DNA from: Durusdinium trenchii
Lineage: Eukaryota > Sar > Dinophyceae > Suessiales > Symbiodiniaceae
Assembly (NCBI GenBank): GCA_963970005.1
Contig: CAXAMN010005224.1
Coordinates: 1,232,186 to 1,296,185 of the forward strand
DNA: 64,000 bases
Direction of reading: 5' to 3'
Shown: positions 36,447-47,945 of the stretch, piece after piece
Layout of the letters: the number at the start of each line of letters is the position of its first letter
Numbering within the stretch: the first letter of the stretch is position 1
Notes under the pieces: model-generated
Database searches by the model: none
Told to the model about the DNA's origin: nothing
Seen by the model: only the letters and a program-made list of their open reading frames with translations
Position numbers and translations under genes: made by a program

Positions 36447-37745
36447 GCGTACACGGTGGGGAACCTCATAAATGGGATAAAGACCGATGTCTATGTAACT
36501 CCCCACGAAGAACATCAAGCACTCGGAGAAAGATATTGTGAAGAAAGCAGTGAAGGTGAACGAGTCTTTGACAAAAAAGTGTTTAAGGAAACTATTGGAA
36601 GCAAACAATGAACAAATATTTTATAAAACTCCTTCATTCATTCATAAGGTCAATTATGACCAGATTGTTAATGAACTATGGGAAACCGATCTTACTAAAG
36701 ATGACAAAAATAACATAGGAAACATCACAACACCGCACAGAAGAGATGCGGTTTCACACTTTGAGGGAGGCTTGCCATTACCAGAGAGTTTGGAGGAAGG
36801 ATGTGCCAAACAACAAGAAATAGAAAAAGAAGAAAAAACAAACATGCAATACCTAATACATCTTAAACACCACCAATAGAAATGAATTAGTCAATTAAGT
36901 CAATTGGCTTAGATATATAAAAGAGGTGCTTATTCAATATCATAACTTTTCAATGTATGAAGCATAATTAATTGTCAGAAAACTATATTAAGGTCTATTC
37001 AGTGGAGAGTGATGCCTTCACGATCCTTGAAGCCGATTTGACTAGAGTGATGGGCAAACCATAATCATTTTATAAAATCATATCAGACTGGAATATTGAA
37101 CTTTGAAGAAGGCATAGGCAAGTGGAGACTGACAAACAAATCAATCAATTTTCCAACCAATAAGTACATTTTTAGATATAATGACTTAAGTGAAATTCCA
37201 AAACTACAAAATGAACAAATAGAGGTGGTGGATGAATGGGACACCCCCGCCCGGAATATGTAAGCAAATTGAAAAACAACACCCATGCCCATGCATGATC
37301 AGAGCAAAATTTGCTGGATCGGGCAAGAGTTACATAGGTCAGTATTTTAAAAGGGTGCATAAACAAATGTTGTTTGTAGTGCCTCATAACCGGTTAAGTC
37401 AAGACATAGAAGGTGACGCAACAACCTACAACATACGTCTTTTTAAAATTCCAGTTCATAAGGGGGATGAACTACCAGAGTTTGATCATAGCAATTTTGA
37501 TGTCATCTTCTTTGATGAAATCCATATGACCTATCTTTGAGTGTTAAAACTTTACTGAAAAACCCAAGGACAATAAAATCATCATAGGCGCCGGTGATAC
37601 AACACAGTTAGAACCAATTAATGGTTTAACTAACACCCAGTCAAAGACCACAACATGGTCAAAATTATGCCGTTCAATTTGTTCTCTGAAATCAGTGAAG
37701 TTGTCCAAAAGGTTCATTTGATATCTGAAATATCACTCAAACAGG
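36440..37745 (+). pseudogene. Broken SF1 helicase of virus-like type (endogenous element)
   Basis: This AT-rich stretch contrasts with its GC-richer surroundings. In order it shows INGIKTDVYVT (36470 region), Walker A AKFAGSGKSY (about 37307), Walker B FDVIFFDEIH (about 37497), a TGA at 37538, and in another frame motif III GAGDTTQLEPI (about 37595) and an LSKRF motif. Motif order and spacing fit superfamily 1 helicases of replication polyproteins in large dsDNA-virus-like or Polinton-like elements; that origin is from memory and unverified. At least one frameshift and stops separate the pieces, so it is dead as it stands. It ends about 50 bp outside the left TIR of the 17-kb element. Confidence 0.6.
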
Positions 37746-37790
37746 CATGCGACAGGCAAAAATGGTAGATTTTTTTTGGGGGGGGGTAGC

Positions 37791-37837
37791 ATATATAAGA
37801 AAGTTCCAGAAAAGTTAGTCTTTTCAGCTTTTGGTTC
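37791..37837 (+). repeat. Left terminal inverted repeat of the 17-kb element
   Basis: This 47-bp sequence begins ATATATAAGAAAGTTCCAG and is the reverse complement of 54732-54778 except at four positions. A shortened inverted copy of its outer 27 bp lies at 37871-37900, so this end can fold into a hairpin with a spacer of about 50 bases. The right end has no such second arm. Confidence 0.7.
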
Positions 37838-37870
37838 TTTGAGTTTTGGGGTTACCCACGAAGAATAATA

Positions 37871-37900
37871 TAAGACTAAACCTTTCTGGAACTTTCTTAT
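37871..37900 (-). repeat. Internal inverted copy of the left TIR (hairpin arm)
   Basis: TAAGACTAAACCTTTCTGGA and the bases after it are the reverse complement of the outer part of the left TIR with one inserted base and one substitution. Together with 37796-37822 it forms a foldback. It lies between the TIR and the stop codon of the last element gene at 37946. Confidence 0.65.
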
Positions 37901-37945
37901 GGTTTCACACTCAACTCATCTCAGCTTTTCTCCGCAGGTGCCACC

Positions 37946-39997
37946 TCATGCGTCTTCATCTACAAAGCCCAATTGTTCCGCCTGGACTTTCGAAAAACAG
38001 TAGCGTCCATCAATATGGGCCCACTTCCAATATCGACGGCCTTTGGCCGTCTCGTACTGCATCAACGTCCACCCATTCTTTTTGCTGATTGTTTTGACAA
38101 CCTTTCCGCCCTTGGCCCCTGACCCATCAGCTTGTTTCTTTGGGGTACCCATCGATGGCTTGCTCGATGGCTTCTTGAATACTGGTTTCTTTCCTAAAAC
38201 TTGTTCTTCGTGTTCACTCACTTCCTTTGTCTCTTCCTCTGGTGCCAGAGGAAGCTTAGGCTCAGGTTTCACTTCACGCTGAGGCGGCGTAGTTCTGGAG
38301 GTCTCTACTTCTGCTGCAGGTCGTTTGAGTGGAGAATGAGCTGCTGGACGTTTCAGATGACCTAAGTTGAAGCCCAACACCATCTAGGAAATGCCCCGAG
38401 TGCTGATATCGTTTGATGGAAAATACGACCATCATCTTCTCCGTCACCATCATCATCAGTTCTTAAACTCATCTTTCATAGAATAAAAACTATGAAAACA
38501 TCATCGATTATCATCATCATTAGATAGCCTATACCCTGTTACTCAATCATCATCATCAAGAAAAGGTTCAATAGAAAGTTAAAACAAAGGGACTCGAGGC
38601 TGTTGTTCTGCCCCTTGCTCTGCCCCTTCCCCTGCCTCTGCCGCCTCTGCCCACTGGCCTTTCCTGTGGCTCCTCTTTCTTTGGCGACGGCGTAGGCCTC
38701 GAAGGTGTTTGTGTAATAATACCTTGGCCTTGGCTGTCATTTTGCTGGCTGGATGCAGCTCCACCAGGGCTTCCGGCAGGCCCCGGTCGTGGTTCCTGTT
38801 GAGTCCGATAGCTTGCCATAATCCTGCCAGCTATGTCAAGTCCATGGGCATCATTCATGGCACCCGAAAAAAAGTGCCGAAGGCACCTACGAATTGCTTG
38901 ATCCGAAGCCTGTTGCAAAGCAATTCAGGGATTCAACAGTTGTGAAATACTAGGCTAGGTCATCCACAAGACAATACATCATTCATCTTCAATGATTCCA
39001 TCTCTAGTTACTGCATTCATTCATAAACAACTGAATGACAAGTTGTGGAGAAAAAGCAGCAAAGCAGATCCAGGTGAAATACTTAATATTGAGGCTACTC
39101 AAATTGATACCGTTTAGTATGACACTGTTTAGTAAGGAAAAAATAGAATCGGTCTAATACCGTGATGCTGTTTGTGAACTTTCCCAATTCTTGTTGAGAG
39201 CAAAGCTGTATCACATGCTCCGGTCGTTTTTTGCATCTCGGAATCTCCAGAAGATTTGAGAGACCCAAAGCCACAGGTGAAGACTCCTTTCAAGTCAACG
39301 GGGCATTCCCCTGCCCAGGCATAATAGTCCTAGCTACGGTTTGCACATCATCCAGCAAACTAAAGCAAATCTGGAATCGGCCCAGCAATTGTGGAGTCAA
39401 TTCCGCGAGTGCACATAGGGATTCAAGTTGCCCCAAAGCCAAGCCCACCTCCCTCAGAATAAGCTCTTTCATTTCTGGGGTCGTGAGAAAAGCGCTCAGC
39501 TTGATGCGCAAAGGAGTCGATGCCTGTGGTTTTGGAACTGGGCAAACTTCCGAGTCTTCCACCCAGCAACTCAATCGAAAGCTGGAGCACTCCAGAACCC
39601 CTTCCCCGTCGAGCTGGCATTTGAATGTCATGCAGGAGAATACCGTCAAAATTTGGATGGTTTCCATCACCACCTCGAGATGTAGGGGGCTGTCAGCCCA
39701 AACAACTGCCAGCTTCATCAAGAGCTCCCGGATATTTTCGTTCTGGAAGTTGCTCATGTTAGCTAGTTCGCCGATGCCGTAGACACCCAAGAGGCTCTTC
39801 CACATGGTGAAAACATCCTCATAGGTGACCCTATTGAGCTCTGTGGGACGAATGTGCTTTGCCTGCTGTGCCATGGCATGAAAGAAACAATTTTCTGGGG
39901 GCTGGGAACCAGAGTTGCTAAAGGAATTTAGGAGCATTGTGTTCCAATGAACAGACTGAGGCCAGAGGCCGACTTTCACAAGTCTCCAACACCCCAA
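37946..39997 (-). CDS. Element protein with KRPAA/KKP repeats and MBD-like C-terminus
   Basis: Three exons are seen: about 39290-39990 (about 230 codons, helical: NIRELLMKLAVVWADSPLH), about 38570-38915 (Gln/Pro-rich, then GRGGRGRGRGRARGR) and 37946-38362 (acceptor ACTTAG|G). The last exon has KRPAA twice, KKP repeats and a C-terminal module: NGWTLMQYETAKGRRYWKWA, then IDGRYCFSKVQAEQLGF and stop. The GW..R..G.RY...DGR.F.SKV...LG spacing resembles the methyl-CpG-binding (MBD/TAM) fold, but the match is short and could be another small basic DNA-binding fold. Its stop is about 109 bp inside the left TIR. The exons may belong to two genes. Confidence 0.5.
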
Positions 39998-40528
39998 AAT
40001 ATGTCGAGACTCAGTGTGTGTTTTCCATAATGAAACGAAGCAGCTTCCTCAGACTCAGTGCGGGCTAAGCGTATTTTTCCTGCAGACCTACGAATGCCGG
40101 CTCAGATCCATGACTGATGCCAAACTCAGTCAAAGCTAACTGAGACCTGCTGCTTGGTCGTCGATCTAGCTGAATGCCGTTCACCGTTGCTGTGCGACCC
40201 CAAAACACTAAGTATGAAGTTTGTCGATTTGGTGGGAACTATAAATGGTCCATGTAACTGGGAACATGTTGTTCAACGGTGTTTCAGGCTTCCCCAAACT
40301 AGCTTGTTGTATTAGATCCGTCTCGATCTGGCCCCGGTTCATCATCCAAAATTGACCCTGAGGGCATCGAGAGACTGGCTGCAAAGAAACAGACAATGAC
40401 AACAGGTGGATTGTTTGATACCTTTTGGATTACAAACAGTTATTCCTTTTTAAGATTCAATTCTCATCAGGTCAAAACACCATGCAACAACTCCCGAATC
40501 ACAGGATAGGCTGCAGCCAATATAGTCT

Positions 40529-41913
40529 CTATGCGAGCTTCAAAGGTTTATCCTTCTGAAGCGTAAGAGAACGTGATGTGATCATGTAGGGCCGCTGGAT
40601 CTTGAAATTTTGGCCCACACGTTCGAACCTGTACCGGAAAACGGTGACAGCCGACTCCTTGGGAAGGGTATGGCCGACACACTTTGAAAAGAAGTTCTTT
40701 GCGGTGATGCGTTCCTCCACCTTACCTTGCGCACCAAATGCTCGGGGATCCCGTAGGCAACGGAAAACCATGGCACTCTTCACCTTGATCTCAAAGCCAT
40801 CCTCACCGGCCTCGACTGCAGCCTTCCGGTCGATCTGCAGGAACGAAAAGCGGTGTTCGGTAATGTTTTTCTGGCTTTCTGCTCTCAACAGTAGCTGGTA
40901 TAGAGTCAGAGTTGAGAAACCTTGTGCTTCTGTTGAGAAGGAGCTTTCATCGATCTGTACAAGAGCGCGATCGTCCTTGCACACAAAGGGAACGCCCCCT
41001 TCAGAACACTCACCCTCTGGCATCCATTGGCCGGTTCCGTATCCGCCCAAGACAGAGTACTTGCTGAGTGTCTTTTGTTGGCTACTGACCAGCCACACCG
41101 ATTTGTCAGCTCCAAGAATGAGTTCTACATGACTACACTCGCTGGGCACCCTCAGCTCAATTCCGATGGTTTCCTGCAGCTTGGCCACGGATTCCAGTTC
41201 TGTAGTCGGGGTGGTCGGAGGATTTTCCGGCTTCTCCCCCTCACCCGAAGCACTTGGCTCCTCAGGAGCAGCAGCGACTGCCACAGACTGACCCACCAAA
41301 TCAAGGTGCCGATGCCGGAGGGCCTCATACTCGGTCAAGATGCCTCCTGTTTGTGAAGCCCAGAACCTGGCAAGCAATGATTCAAGACAATCAGTCATTT
41401 AAATTCAACTTTAGGTATTGATGGGGTTGAACAACAAACGCAGGCGAAGCTAATGATATTGACAGGCTGGTTGGAACAAAGAAATCATCATACTTTCTTG
41501 GTTGAAGTTGAAGCCCCCTTGTCAAATATGTTTGAATCTATAAAGTTCAAGGTGGAATTGGTAACCATGGTCCCCAAGCAATCATGACAAGGAACTTGTG
41601 CTCGTCAGACTTTATCAGCATCCGGTCATTGACCCTCTCCAGAACTTCGAATTTCAAGGAGTCCAGATTTCCCAATGATGCTTGGGCCCCTGGAATGCTA
41701 TCGATTTCGGACTGGCTCAATTCTGGCACCTCCAAGCTGAAGCGCTGTCCACCATGCTCGAATTTCCGGCCAATCCATGAATCTGTCACTTCACGCGCGA
41801 GTCTGGCCTGACCGAAGGTGTCCTTCATGATCCATTGGACAGACTGGTAAAAGAGCATGTCCGTTTTGAAGCCACCTTTGAACTCTTTGTTGGCCAACCG
41901 CATTTGAAAAACC
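40529..41913 (-). CDS. Unrecognised element protein, two exons
   Basis: Exon 1 is about 41590-41913 (acceptor CTTAG|G; FQMRLANKEFKGGF to EHKFLVMI). Exon 2 is 40529-41368 (acceptor GCCAG|G; about 280 codons, ending KDKPLKLA and stop). The second exon has a Pro/Glu/Thr-rich linker (EEPSASGEGEKPENPPTTP) and then a beta-rich region (SKYSVLGGYGTGQWMPEG; VFRYRFERVGQNFKIQ). No family is recognised and an upstream first exon is likely missing. It lies on the same strand between the GIY-YIG-like exon and the MBD-like gene. Confidence 0.5.
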
Positions 41914-42260
41914 TAAGTGGCTTGGGCAGGTTGAGAGGTGCTGCGCAAATTTTCAGCCCTCCAAATCTTACACATGTTGTTTATGCTCCAATAGAAATAG
42001 ATGGGAGGTGGTTGAAGTAACAACCAAAATCGGTGGACCATGGTTGAAGTTGTGCTTCCTACCACTACCAAAAGCCCCTTACAATAAGAAATGACCTTCT
42101 GAGGCTGGGCAACCTTTTTTTGGTTATAGTGGACATTGTGACCCAGTGTAAGTAACATTGTCCTGCCAAATGATTTTCCCCCAACTTTGCCAAAGGTCTC
42201 TATCATCTAATCTACTTTAATTAGGGATCGACGGAAGCTACAGGCTTGAACTCTTCAAAT

Positions 42261-42594
42261 TCAGCCGCCAATGCGCTTCATTTGTGAAGCATTGGCCGCA
42301 ACAACATAAAGAAAGTAAGGTGGGATATGTCTAGGAAAGCCTGCCTTTGTGCGCATTCCTTCTCCACCCTTTGCGATGTTGCGACATGGGCCAGGTTCTG
42401 TGTCTAAATACGCAGAAATCAGGCAAGCCTCTAGTGTCTCAATTTGTGCAAGCGAATTACTTGCGTGAATGCAACACATCTCACTAAAGTTGGCCTCCCT
42501 GTAGTATTGCACACGAACTTCCAAGCAGTGTGTGATGCCAATCTTGAACACGGCCAGTTGTGTTCCTCCGTGCTTTTCTCGAACTCGTTGAATT
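42261..42594 (-). CDS. GIY-YIG nuclease-like domain, C-terminal exon
   Basis: The exon opens after GAACAG and reads TQLAVFKIGITHCLEVRVQY, then IETLEACLISAY, CRNIAKGGEG and a terminal MKRIGG plus stop. KIGIT, the Arg about nine residues later and the Glu of the LEACL helix sit where the YIG strand, catalytic Arg and metal-binding Glu of the GIY-YIG family belong; the GIY strand is weak. Such domains cut DNA in homing endonucleases and in some retroelements. It may be a separate small gene or the last exon of the upstream gene. Confidence 0.5.
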
Positions 42595-42703
42595 TGGTCC
42601 TGTTCGATTTGTCAATGTTTGTGTTTAGGGTTCTTGTTTAGTTTCAAGGGTTTTGTCATGTAGTGTTTTACTTTCTGCACACCGTATTCACACATGGTAG
42701 TTA

Positions 42704-43051
42704 GTGCACCAGTTAAAGAACATTATTGGCTTAACGGGCTTTGCTCTATTTTGTCAACGGACCAGTCCTTGCAATGATGAACTATGTGGCCAACAGTCAA
42801 TGACGGTCGCTGTACCCGAATGGTCACTCCGGCGCTCTTTGGCAAATCTTGCCAACCCAGTGGTAGTGCTGAATGTGGAGATAGCTCAGTATGGTCACTA
42901 TGAACATGCCCTTCTTGTGGAACTCTTGAAGTCACAGCATTGGATATCCCTAGGGGGCTATCCGGCTCATCGTGCCATGGCAAAATGCATTTTGCATTGT
43001 GGAAGAAACGCTCTGGGCCCGGAAGCATCATGGGGTAGCTCAGAGACTTAA
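42704..43051 (+). CDS. Possible opposite-strand ORF inside the element
   Basis: A 115-codon plus-strand frame reads QYGHYEHALLVELLKSQHW, SLGGYPAHRAMAKC and similar helical text, which looks protein-like. The minus strand is also open here (42723-43061, 112 codons) and starts after a usable acceptor, so it could instead be an exon of the upstream element gene. One of the two is a shadow; I cannot decide which. Confidence 0.25.
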   Translation: MHQLKNIIGLTGFALFCQRTSPCNDELCGQQSMTVAVPEWSLRRSLANLANPVVVLNVEIAQYGHYEHALLVELLKSQHWISLGGYPAHRAMAKCILHCGRNALGPEASWGSSET

Positions 43052-43089
43052 GCCAAAACATTCTACCTCATCCACTCTTTTTGGGGTGT

Positions 43090-46000
43090 TTACCTTCAGA
43101 AGTAACAGCCCAGTGCCAGAAGTAACCCTGCCAAGCAACCGCACAGCCCACATCCTCAATGTACCCTGTGAGGTTCAAAACGATGCACGGTTTCCCCTTC
43201 ATGTTCTCGCCATTGATGGTCAGCATGCTTTGCAGTAGCGCCTCCCACCTCCGTGTGCCTTTCTGTGCTTGGCACGCTTCGTGGCTGGGCCGTTGCCGCT
43301 CAGCCTGCTTCAAGTCAGACTCAGTGTCCAAGCTTTCGGGCAGGATCATGTCCTTGGATAGTGGCAACAGGATGTCATCATCAAATTGAAGTGGCCGGCC
43401 ACATAGACCCAGCTCAGAGCTGGTGGTGAAGACATTCTCAGCCATGCTGTCGACATTGCATACCAATCGGCCCAGATTGAACCTCCTGAGGGCAAACGTG
43501 TTGGCCAATGTTGGGAACCCCATACTTTGAAGAAAACAATGTTTGGAACCCCAATGCGTTTCCTTCGGTACCTGGTTGAATTTGGACACCAGCTGCTATA
43601 CCAACTTGAGGATTTAGTTGGTGTATGTGTCACAACATGTTAGTCAGTATGGTAAGTTGTGGAAGACTGGAACTTGTTTAAAGCAATCAGTTCAATTAAA
43701 CTCCAAAGTGGCATCAGTATAAGACGTTGATACCCGGCCTGCGATTTGTCTGTGCCTCCGCCGTCGGGTGGACGTTGAAAGGACACACCCACCGGCTGTC
43801 GCAGCTTTGGCGAAGGGACCATAGGCAAGTTTGAAGCTCAGCTTCCTCATCTGCCAACCCTCTCTTGGATGATTTTTTTGCCACTTCTGGCAGTTCCATA
43901 AGTCCTGCTGACTTGTTGGGCGACAGGTCGTTTGCGAACTGCAAACATGAGCAAAGCTCTGACAGGGTTTCGCTGCTCTTGGCACCAGGCACATTGAGGT
44001 CAACAATGCAAATGCAGTAAAGGTCTTGATCAGCTGTGCATCCACAAGATTGGGCCTCCGAGAGCAATGAACACCCCTGAATTAGGATACTTGGGATAGA
44101 ATGATTGGCATCAGTATCAGGGCTAACAGAACTTTTTGATCTTGTGGTCACAGCTGGGAGTAGAGAATGAAGGCAGAACAGAAGGTCTAAGTCTAAGTTG
44201 TTTTAGTGTCTTGACTCTTCTCAGTTCCAAGCAAAAAGTGAAAGAATATCAAAGTTGAGATAAATTTAAACCAGACTCCACGAAGGAGCGGAACTCATTG
44301 ATCTTCTGCTGGGCCAGCTCAGGCTTGCCAACCAAATCGCAGCGGAGATATTTATCCATGTAGGACTTGATGACCTTTTCTCCAACCTTCGATTGCTCGA
44401 GACGCCATGCCACTTGCTTCCGGTGTTTCAATGCTTCCAGCTTCTTAGGAGCTTCCTGGGTCAACTGAAGTTTTTCTTGGTCACGAAGCAGTGCACTTTT
44501 GAAGAAATTCCATCGAGCTTCCCTCACTGCCAAGCGTTCCTTCTCAACCTCCATACTGGCCCCCTCTTCTTGAGCCCTGATGGCATCAAGTGCTTCTTTT
44601 TGAGCTGATGGTAGCATAGAAACACCGAATTGTGATGGCCGGCCATCAATCACTGCCTGCAACTCGTGATCCTTCGAGTTTCCCGTGCACAGTGCTTTCT
44701 GCAGCTCAGTGAAGTTCTTGATGCGGGTGGCACAGAAAGATCTAATCTGGGACCAGACACATAGTAGGTTCCTGAGGGCTAGAAGGTCTTCTTCCGACAT
44801 TCGGTATTTTTTTCGATCTGCCGGCTGATCAATGATTGCCGTCGCCCTTTCAAAGGTCAACCGGATCCTGGTGAACAGAATTCCTTGTGTAAAGGCGTCG
44901 AGTGGGAGAGCCCAATTGATGGTCATGGTAGCCTCATGACTAGCTGGTGCCAACTCCGATGTTGTCATAGGGCTCAAACCCACTGTAGAGTCCAAGAACA
45001 AGAACTTCATGACACTGAGCTGCTCACCAAACGGTCCGAATTGGAATGGCCCGTCCCGCAAAGCGATTTGAACTTGCTCATGCGCTGCAGTTCCACATAG
45101 CTCAAGCCAATGCTTGATAGCGTACTGCTTCTTGGAATCCAACACCAGGGATCCTGCACCAGATTTGTCCTGGAAGAGCATCAGACATTGACATACATTT
45201 TGGTTGGGGTCATGCGCGATTCATGGGAATGATCGATGTTGATTAAAAAACCAAGAGGTTGTTCCACCGATTCAGTATTTTGTTGTTTTGAAATCAATGG
45301 CAATTAGTCTGAATGACCATTGTTTCTAGTGTACTATGCATCCCATGACCATTGGAATTGGCATTCAACTGTTGTGTTTTGATCACCCACCGATCCTTGC
45401 CAGAGCCATGTGCAGCGACCTCTGGATTGGAGTTGTACAAGTCGATGGCATCGCTCACCGTCAGTGCCTTGCCTTTAGGCTTTCCCTCAGCCAAGTTCCT
45501 CAAAATCATGGACCATTCATAGGAAGAAACTGCCTGCTTTTTGGAGTCCACGTTCTGTTTGATGATGCGGCGAATCATTCCCATGTTCTCATCAGCTGAA
45601 AGGTCTCGGTGAAAGGTTGGAATGGCAAGAAGGGATCTTGCCAGATCCGCCATAGCTGGATGTGAAAGATCTTCATCCTTCATGGTAGTGCCATGGTACA
45701 AAAGGCTGCACCAGATCAAGGCACATGCGAGGCCCCTCATACCTCCGTCATCGAAGTACAAAGTGTTCTGCAGAGAAGCATCCTGGAGATCTGTTGTCCC
45801 ATCAGGTGGCATCCGCATACCCAAGATCTCACCCTGAGTGGCTGGGCGTGGTTCGTGCATGGGGTGTTTGGGTTTGGCACCCAAGGGATCTTGTCAGCTT
45901 ATTTTGTCGCAAGGTGTCTTTCATCGGCCAACACTTACAAGACTACCATCCCTCAAATCAGAGGTTTTCAAACCCAAACACATTCTTCTTCTGAGTTGGT

Positions 46001-47282
46001 GCCAATCCATAAAAAACCTGGGGTTGACGGCTTGGGTCTGGGCGGCGAGCTATTTGTCTGGGTTTGGGCGGCGAGCTATTTGTCTGGGTTTGGGCGGCGA
46101 GCTATTGGGTTGGACCTGGGCGGCGAGCTCTTCCTGGAAGAGCTCTCCACCTCTCCACTAAACTTTGGAAAAAAGCAAACCAGGGCGGCGAGCTCTTCCT
46201 GGAAGAGCTCTCCACCCAGGCTCTCGGGGGACTTTGGTCAGATTTGGCCAATTCCAGTGGTATGTATTCCCCTTATTCATTCCTTATCATTCCCAATCAT
46301 TCCCCCTTCAAAGCCAGAGCCAGCTCTCCCCTGGGTAGATTGGCCCTAGTAGTCCTAAGTATTGGGGCGGCGAGCTCTTCCTGGAAGAGCTCTCCACCCA
46401 GGGTCGGTTTTGAAATCCTCAAAGCGGCGAGCTCTTTAAGGAATCTAATAATAAAATCTCAATATTTTCTCCATCCCTTCAACTAAGTCTATTTTCCAGT
46501 TCTGGGGCTCCAGTTGCCTTTAGTTTGAATTTAGCTGAACCCCCTGCTGCCCCCCACCACAACCAGTTTTTCTCTTTGTTTCCCGTAATCATCAATTTGT
46601 CCAAGATGCCTCGCGCCAACCCACAAGGGCGATGCTCTTCGCTATGTCCATGACTGTCGCCATATCTGGCAACCGCCAGAAGCTGTCGTTGGCGAAGCTC
46701 CACTGCAAAATGCTCGTGTTGAAGAAGCCTCCTCGGCTGAAGTCCTGAAAGGTTAGAGTCACAGATTGCATTCTATTGGTCGTTGGTTGGAACTACCCAG
46801 CTGAAACCGCTAAGTGTTCTATTCCGCTAAGTGGAATTGAGCTGAAGCATGTCATATTGTCTTGCAGATCACATGGTGGGTGGAAGGAACAATTAATTTT
46901 TGGGTACACCACCGCGAAGTGACACCTTTTGAAACATGTTGAAACCCAAATTTAGAGCCAACTGGTCCTGGGGAGAAAGATATTTGGCAGCAAAGTCTTC
47001 CTCGGTGGTAGAGCTATCAACAATCCCGAGCCTCTTCACAAGGGTGAGGCTGTCGCTCAGCAATGCCTCTTCATCACACCAGCACCTCTGGACCACGTCT
47101 AAAAAGGATCCCCCTTCTAGTAGTGGCCATTTCCTCTTCTCTGGATAGCCGTGGCGGCCTTGATAAAGAAGGGTCACCCACTCCTTGAGTTGGATCCGCC
47201 CCGCCGACACTTCAGAGATGGTTTGAGGCTGGACGCCTTTGAAGTTCGAGGCTGCGATCTTTTGCTTCTTTTTGGGTGGCAT
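43090..47282 (-). CDS. Long unrecognised NLS-starting protein of the element
   Basis: The first exon has a clear ATG (MPPKKKQKIAASNF, a nuclear-localisation-like start) and runs 46926-47282 to donor GTGTCA. Further exons are about 46613-46744 (GGFFNTSILQWSFAND), about 45350-45833, about 44268-45150 (about 300 codons, with a charged helical C-terminal half) and, less surely, 43700-44120 and 43090-43560 (GYIEDVGCAVAWQG, donor GTAAAC). No known domain was recognised. The gene starts about 660 bp downstream of the methyltransferase stop on the same strand. The intron at 45.84-46.60 kb carries the hairpin repeat array. The GIY-YIG-like exon at 42.26-42.59 kb may be its last exon. Confidence 0.5.
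46034..46435. repeat. Array of GGGCGGCGAGCT repeats with perfect hairpins, in an element intron
   Basis: Three 26-bp units (GGGCGGCGAGCTATTTGTCT...) at about 46039-46117 are followed by three copies of a 34-bp unit at 46118-46151, 46183-46216 and 46365-46398, with a partial copy at 46421. Each 34-bp unit contains GAGCTCTTCC-T-GGAAGAGCTC, a perfect 10-bp inverted repeat around one T. The array lies in an intron of the NLS-starting gene. Confidence 0.75.
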
Positions 47283-47945
47283 GGCTTCCTAGTACCGACT
47301 GCAACCGGTTTGAGATCGTGCCCAGAACTGCGCAGTAGCAAAACACATCTGTCACATCTAGCATGGTCCAGGAACCTAGCTGTGAAAAAACTGCAGCTTG
47401 AAATGCTAGAGACATGCTTTAGCCAAAAAAATATCATCCGCACTGTGCGCACTGAAGCATCTTGTTTACAAACTCCTTGAACACCACATCTTTCAAAACA
47501 CCGTTCAAATACTACGTACATTCCAACAAACAGAATGAAGAAGAAGCGCGGTGTTGCTCCAGGGTTTTGCCGAGGAAGTGCGGGTCACTGCGTCTCCTGC
47601 TTAATTGGGGATGATTCCTACCATCCACAAGAATAGCTAAACTAATTGAACCCAGACGCCACAGGTTCAGTGGCTACCAGGAATTTAATCCTCACCAACA
47701 CCCGCCAACACGATTGGTGGCGTTGGCATGCACCCAGCCCATCATTGCTCCCTTCACTTCTCAAGGACGTGGCCTCCAATTGGCAAGAATGGAAGCCAGT
47801 GCTGCGAGGTGCACTGGGACACTGAACCTTACAGGGCTGGCAGCAAAAAACAGGAAATTATATTCCTATAATTTAAGTTATATTGTGGAGACAGATGGCT
47901 AGTTGTTTTCAGGAAGGTCGCTTCCCATATATAGTATTATTGTAC

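Noticed and set aside
47174..47521. 115-codon minus-strand ORF over the start of the NLS-starting gene
   Set aside because: Cys/Arg/Ser-rich shadow of the frame that begins with the clear ATG at 47282.
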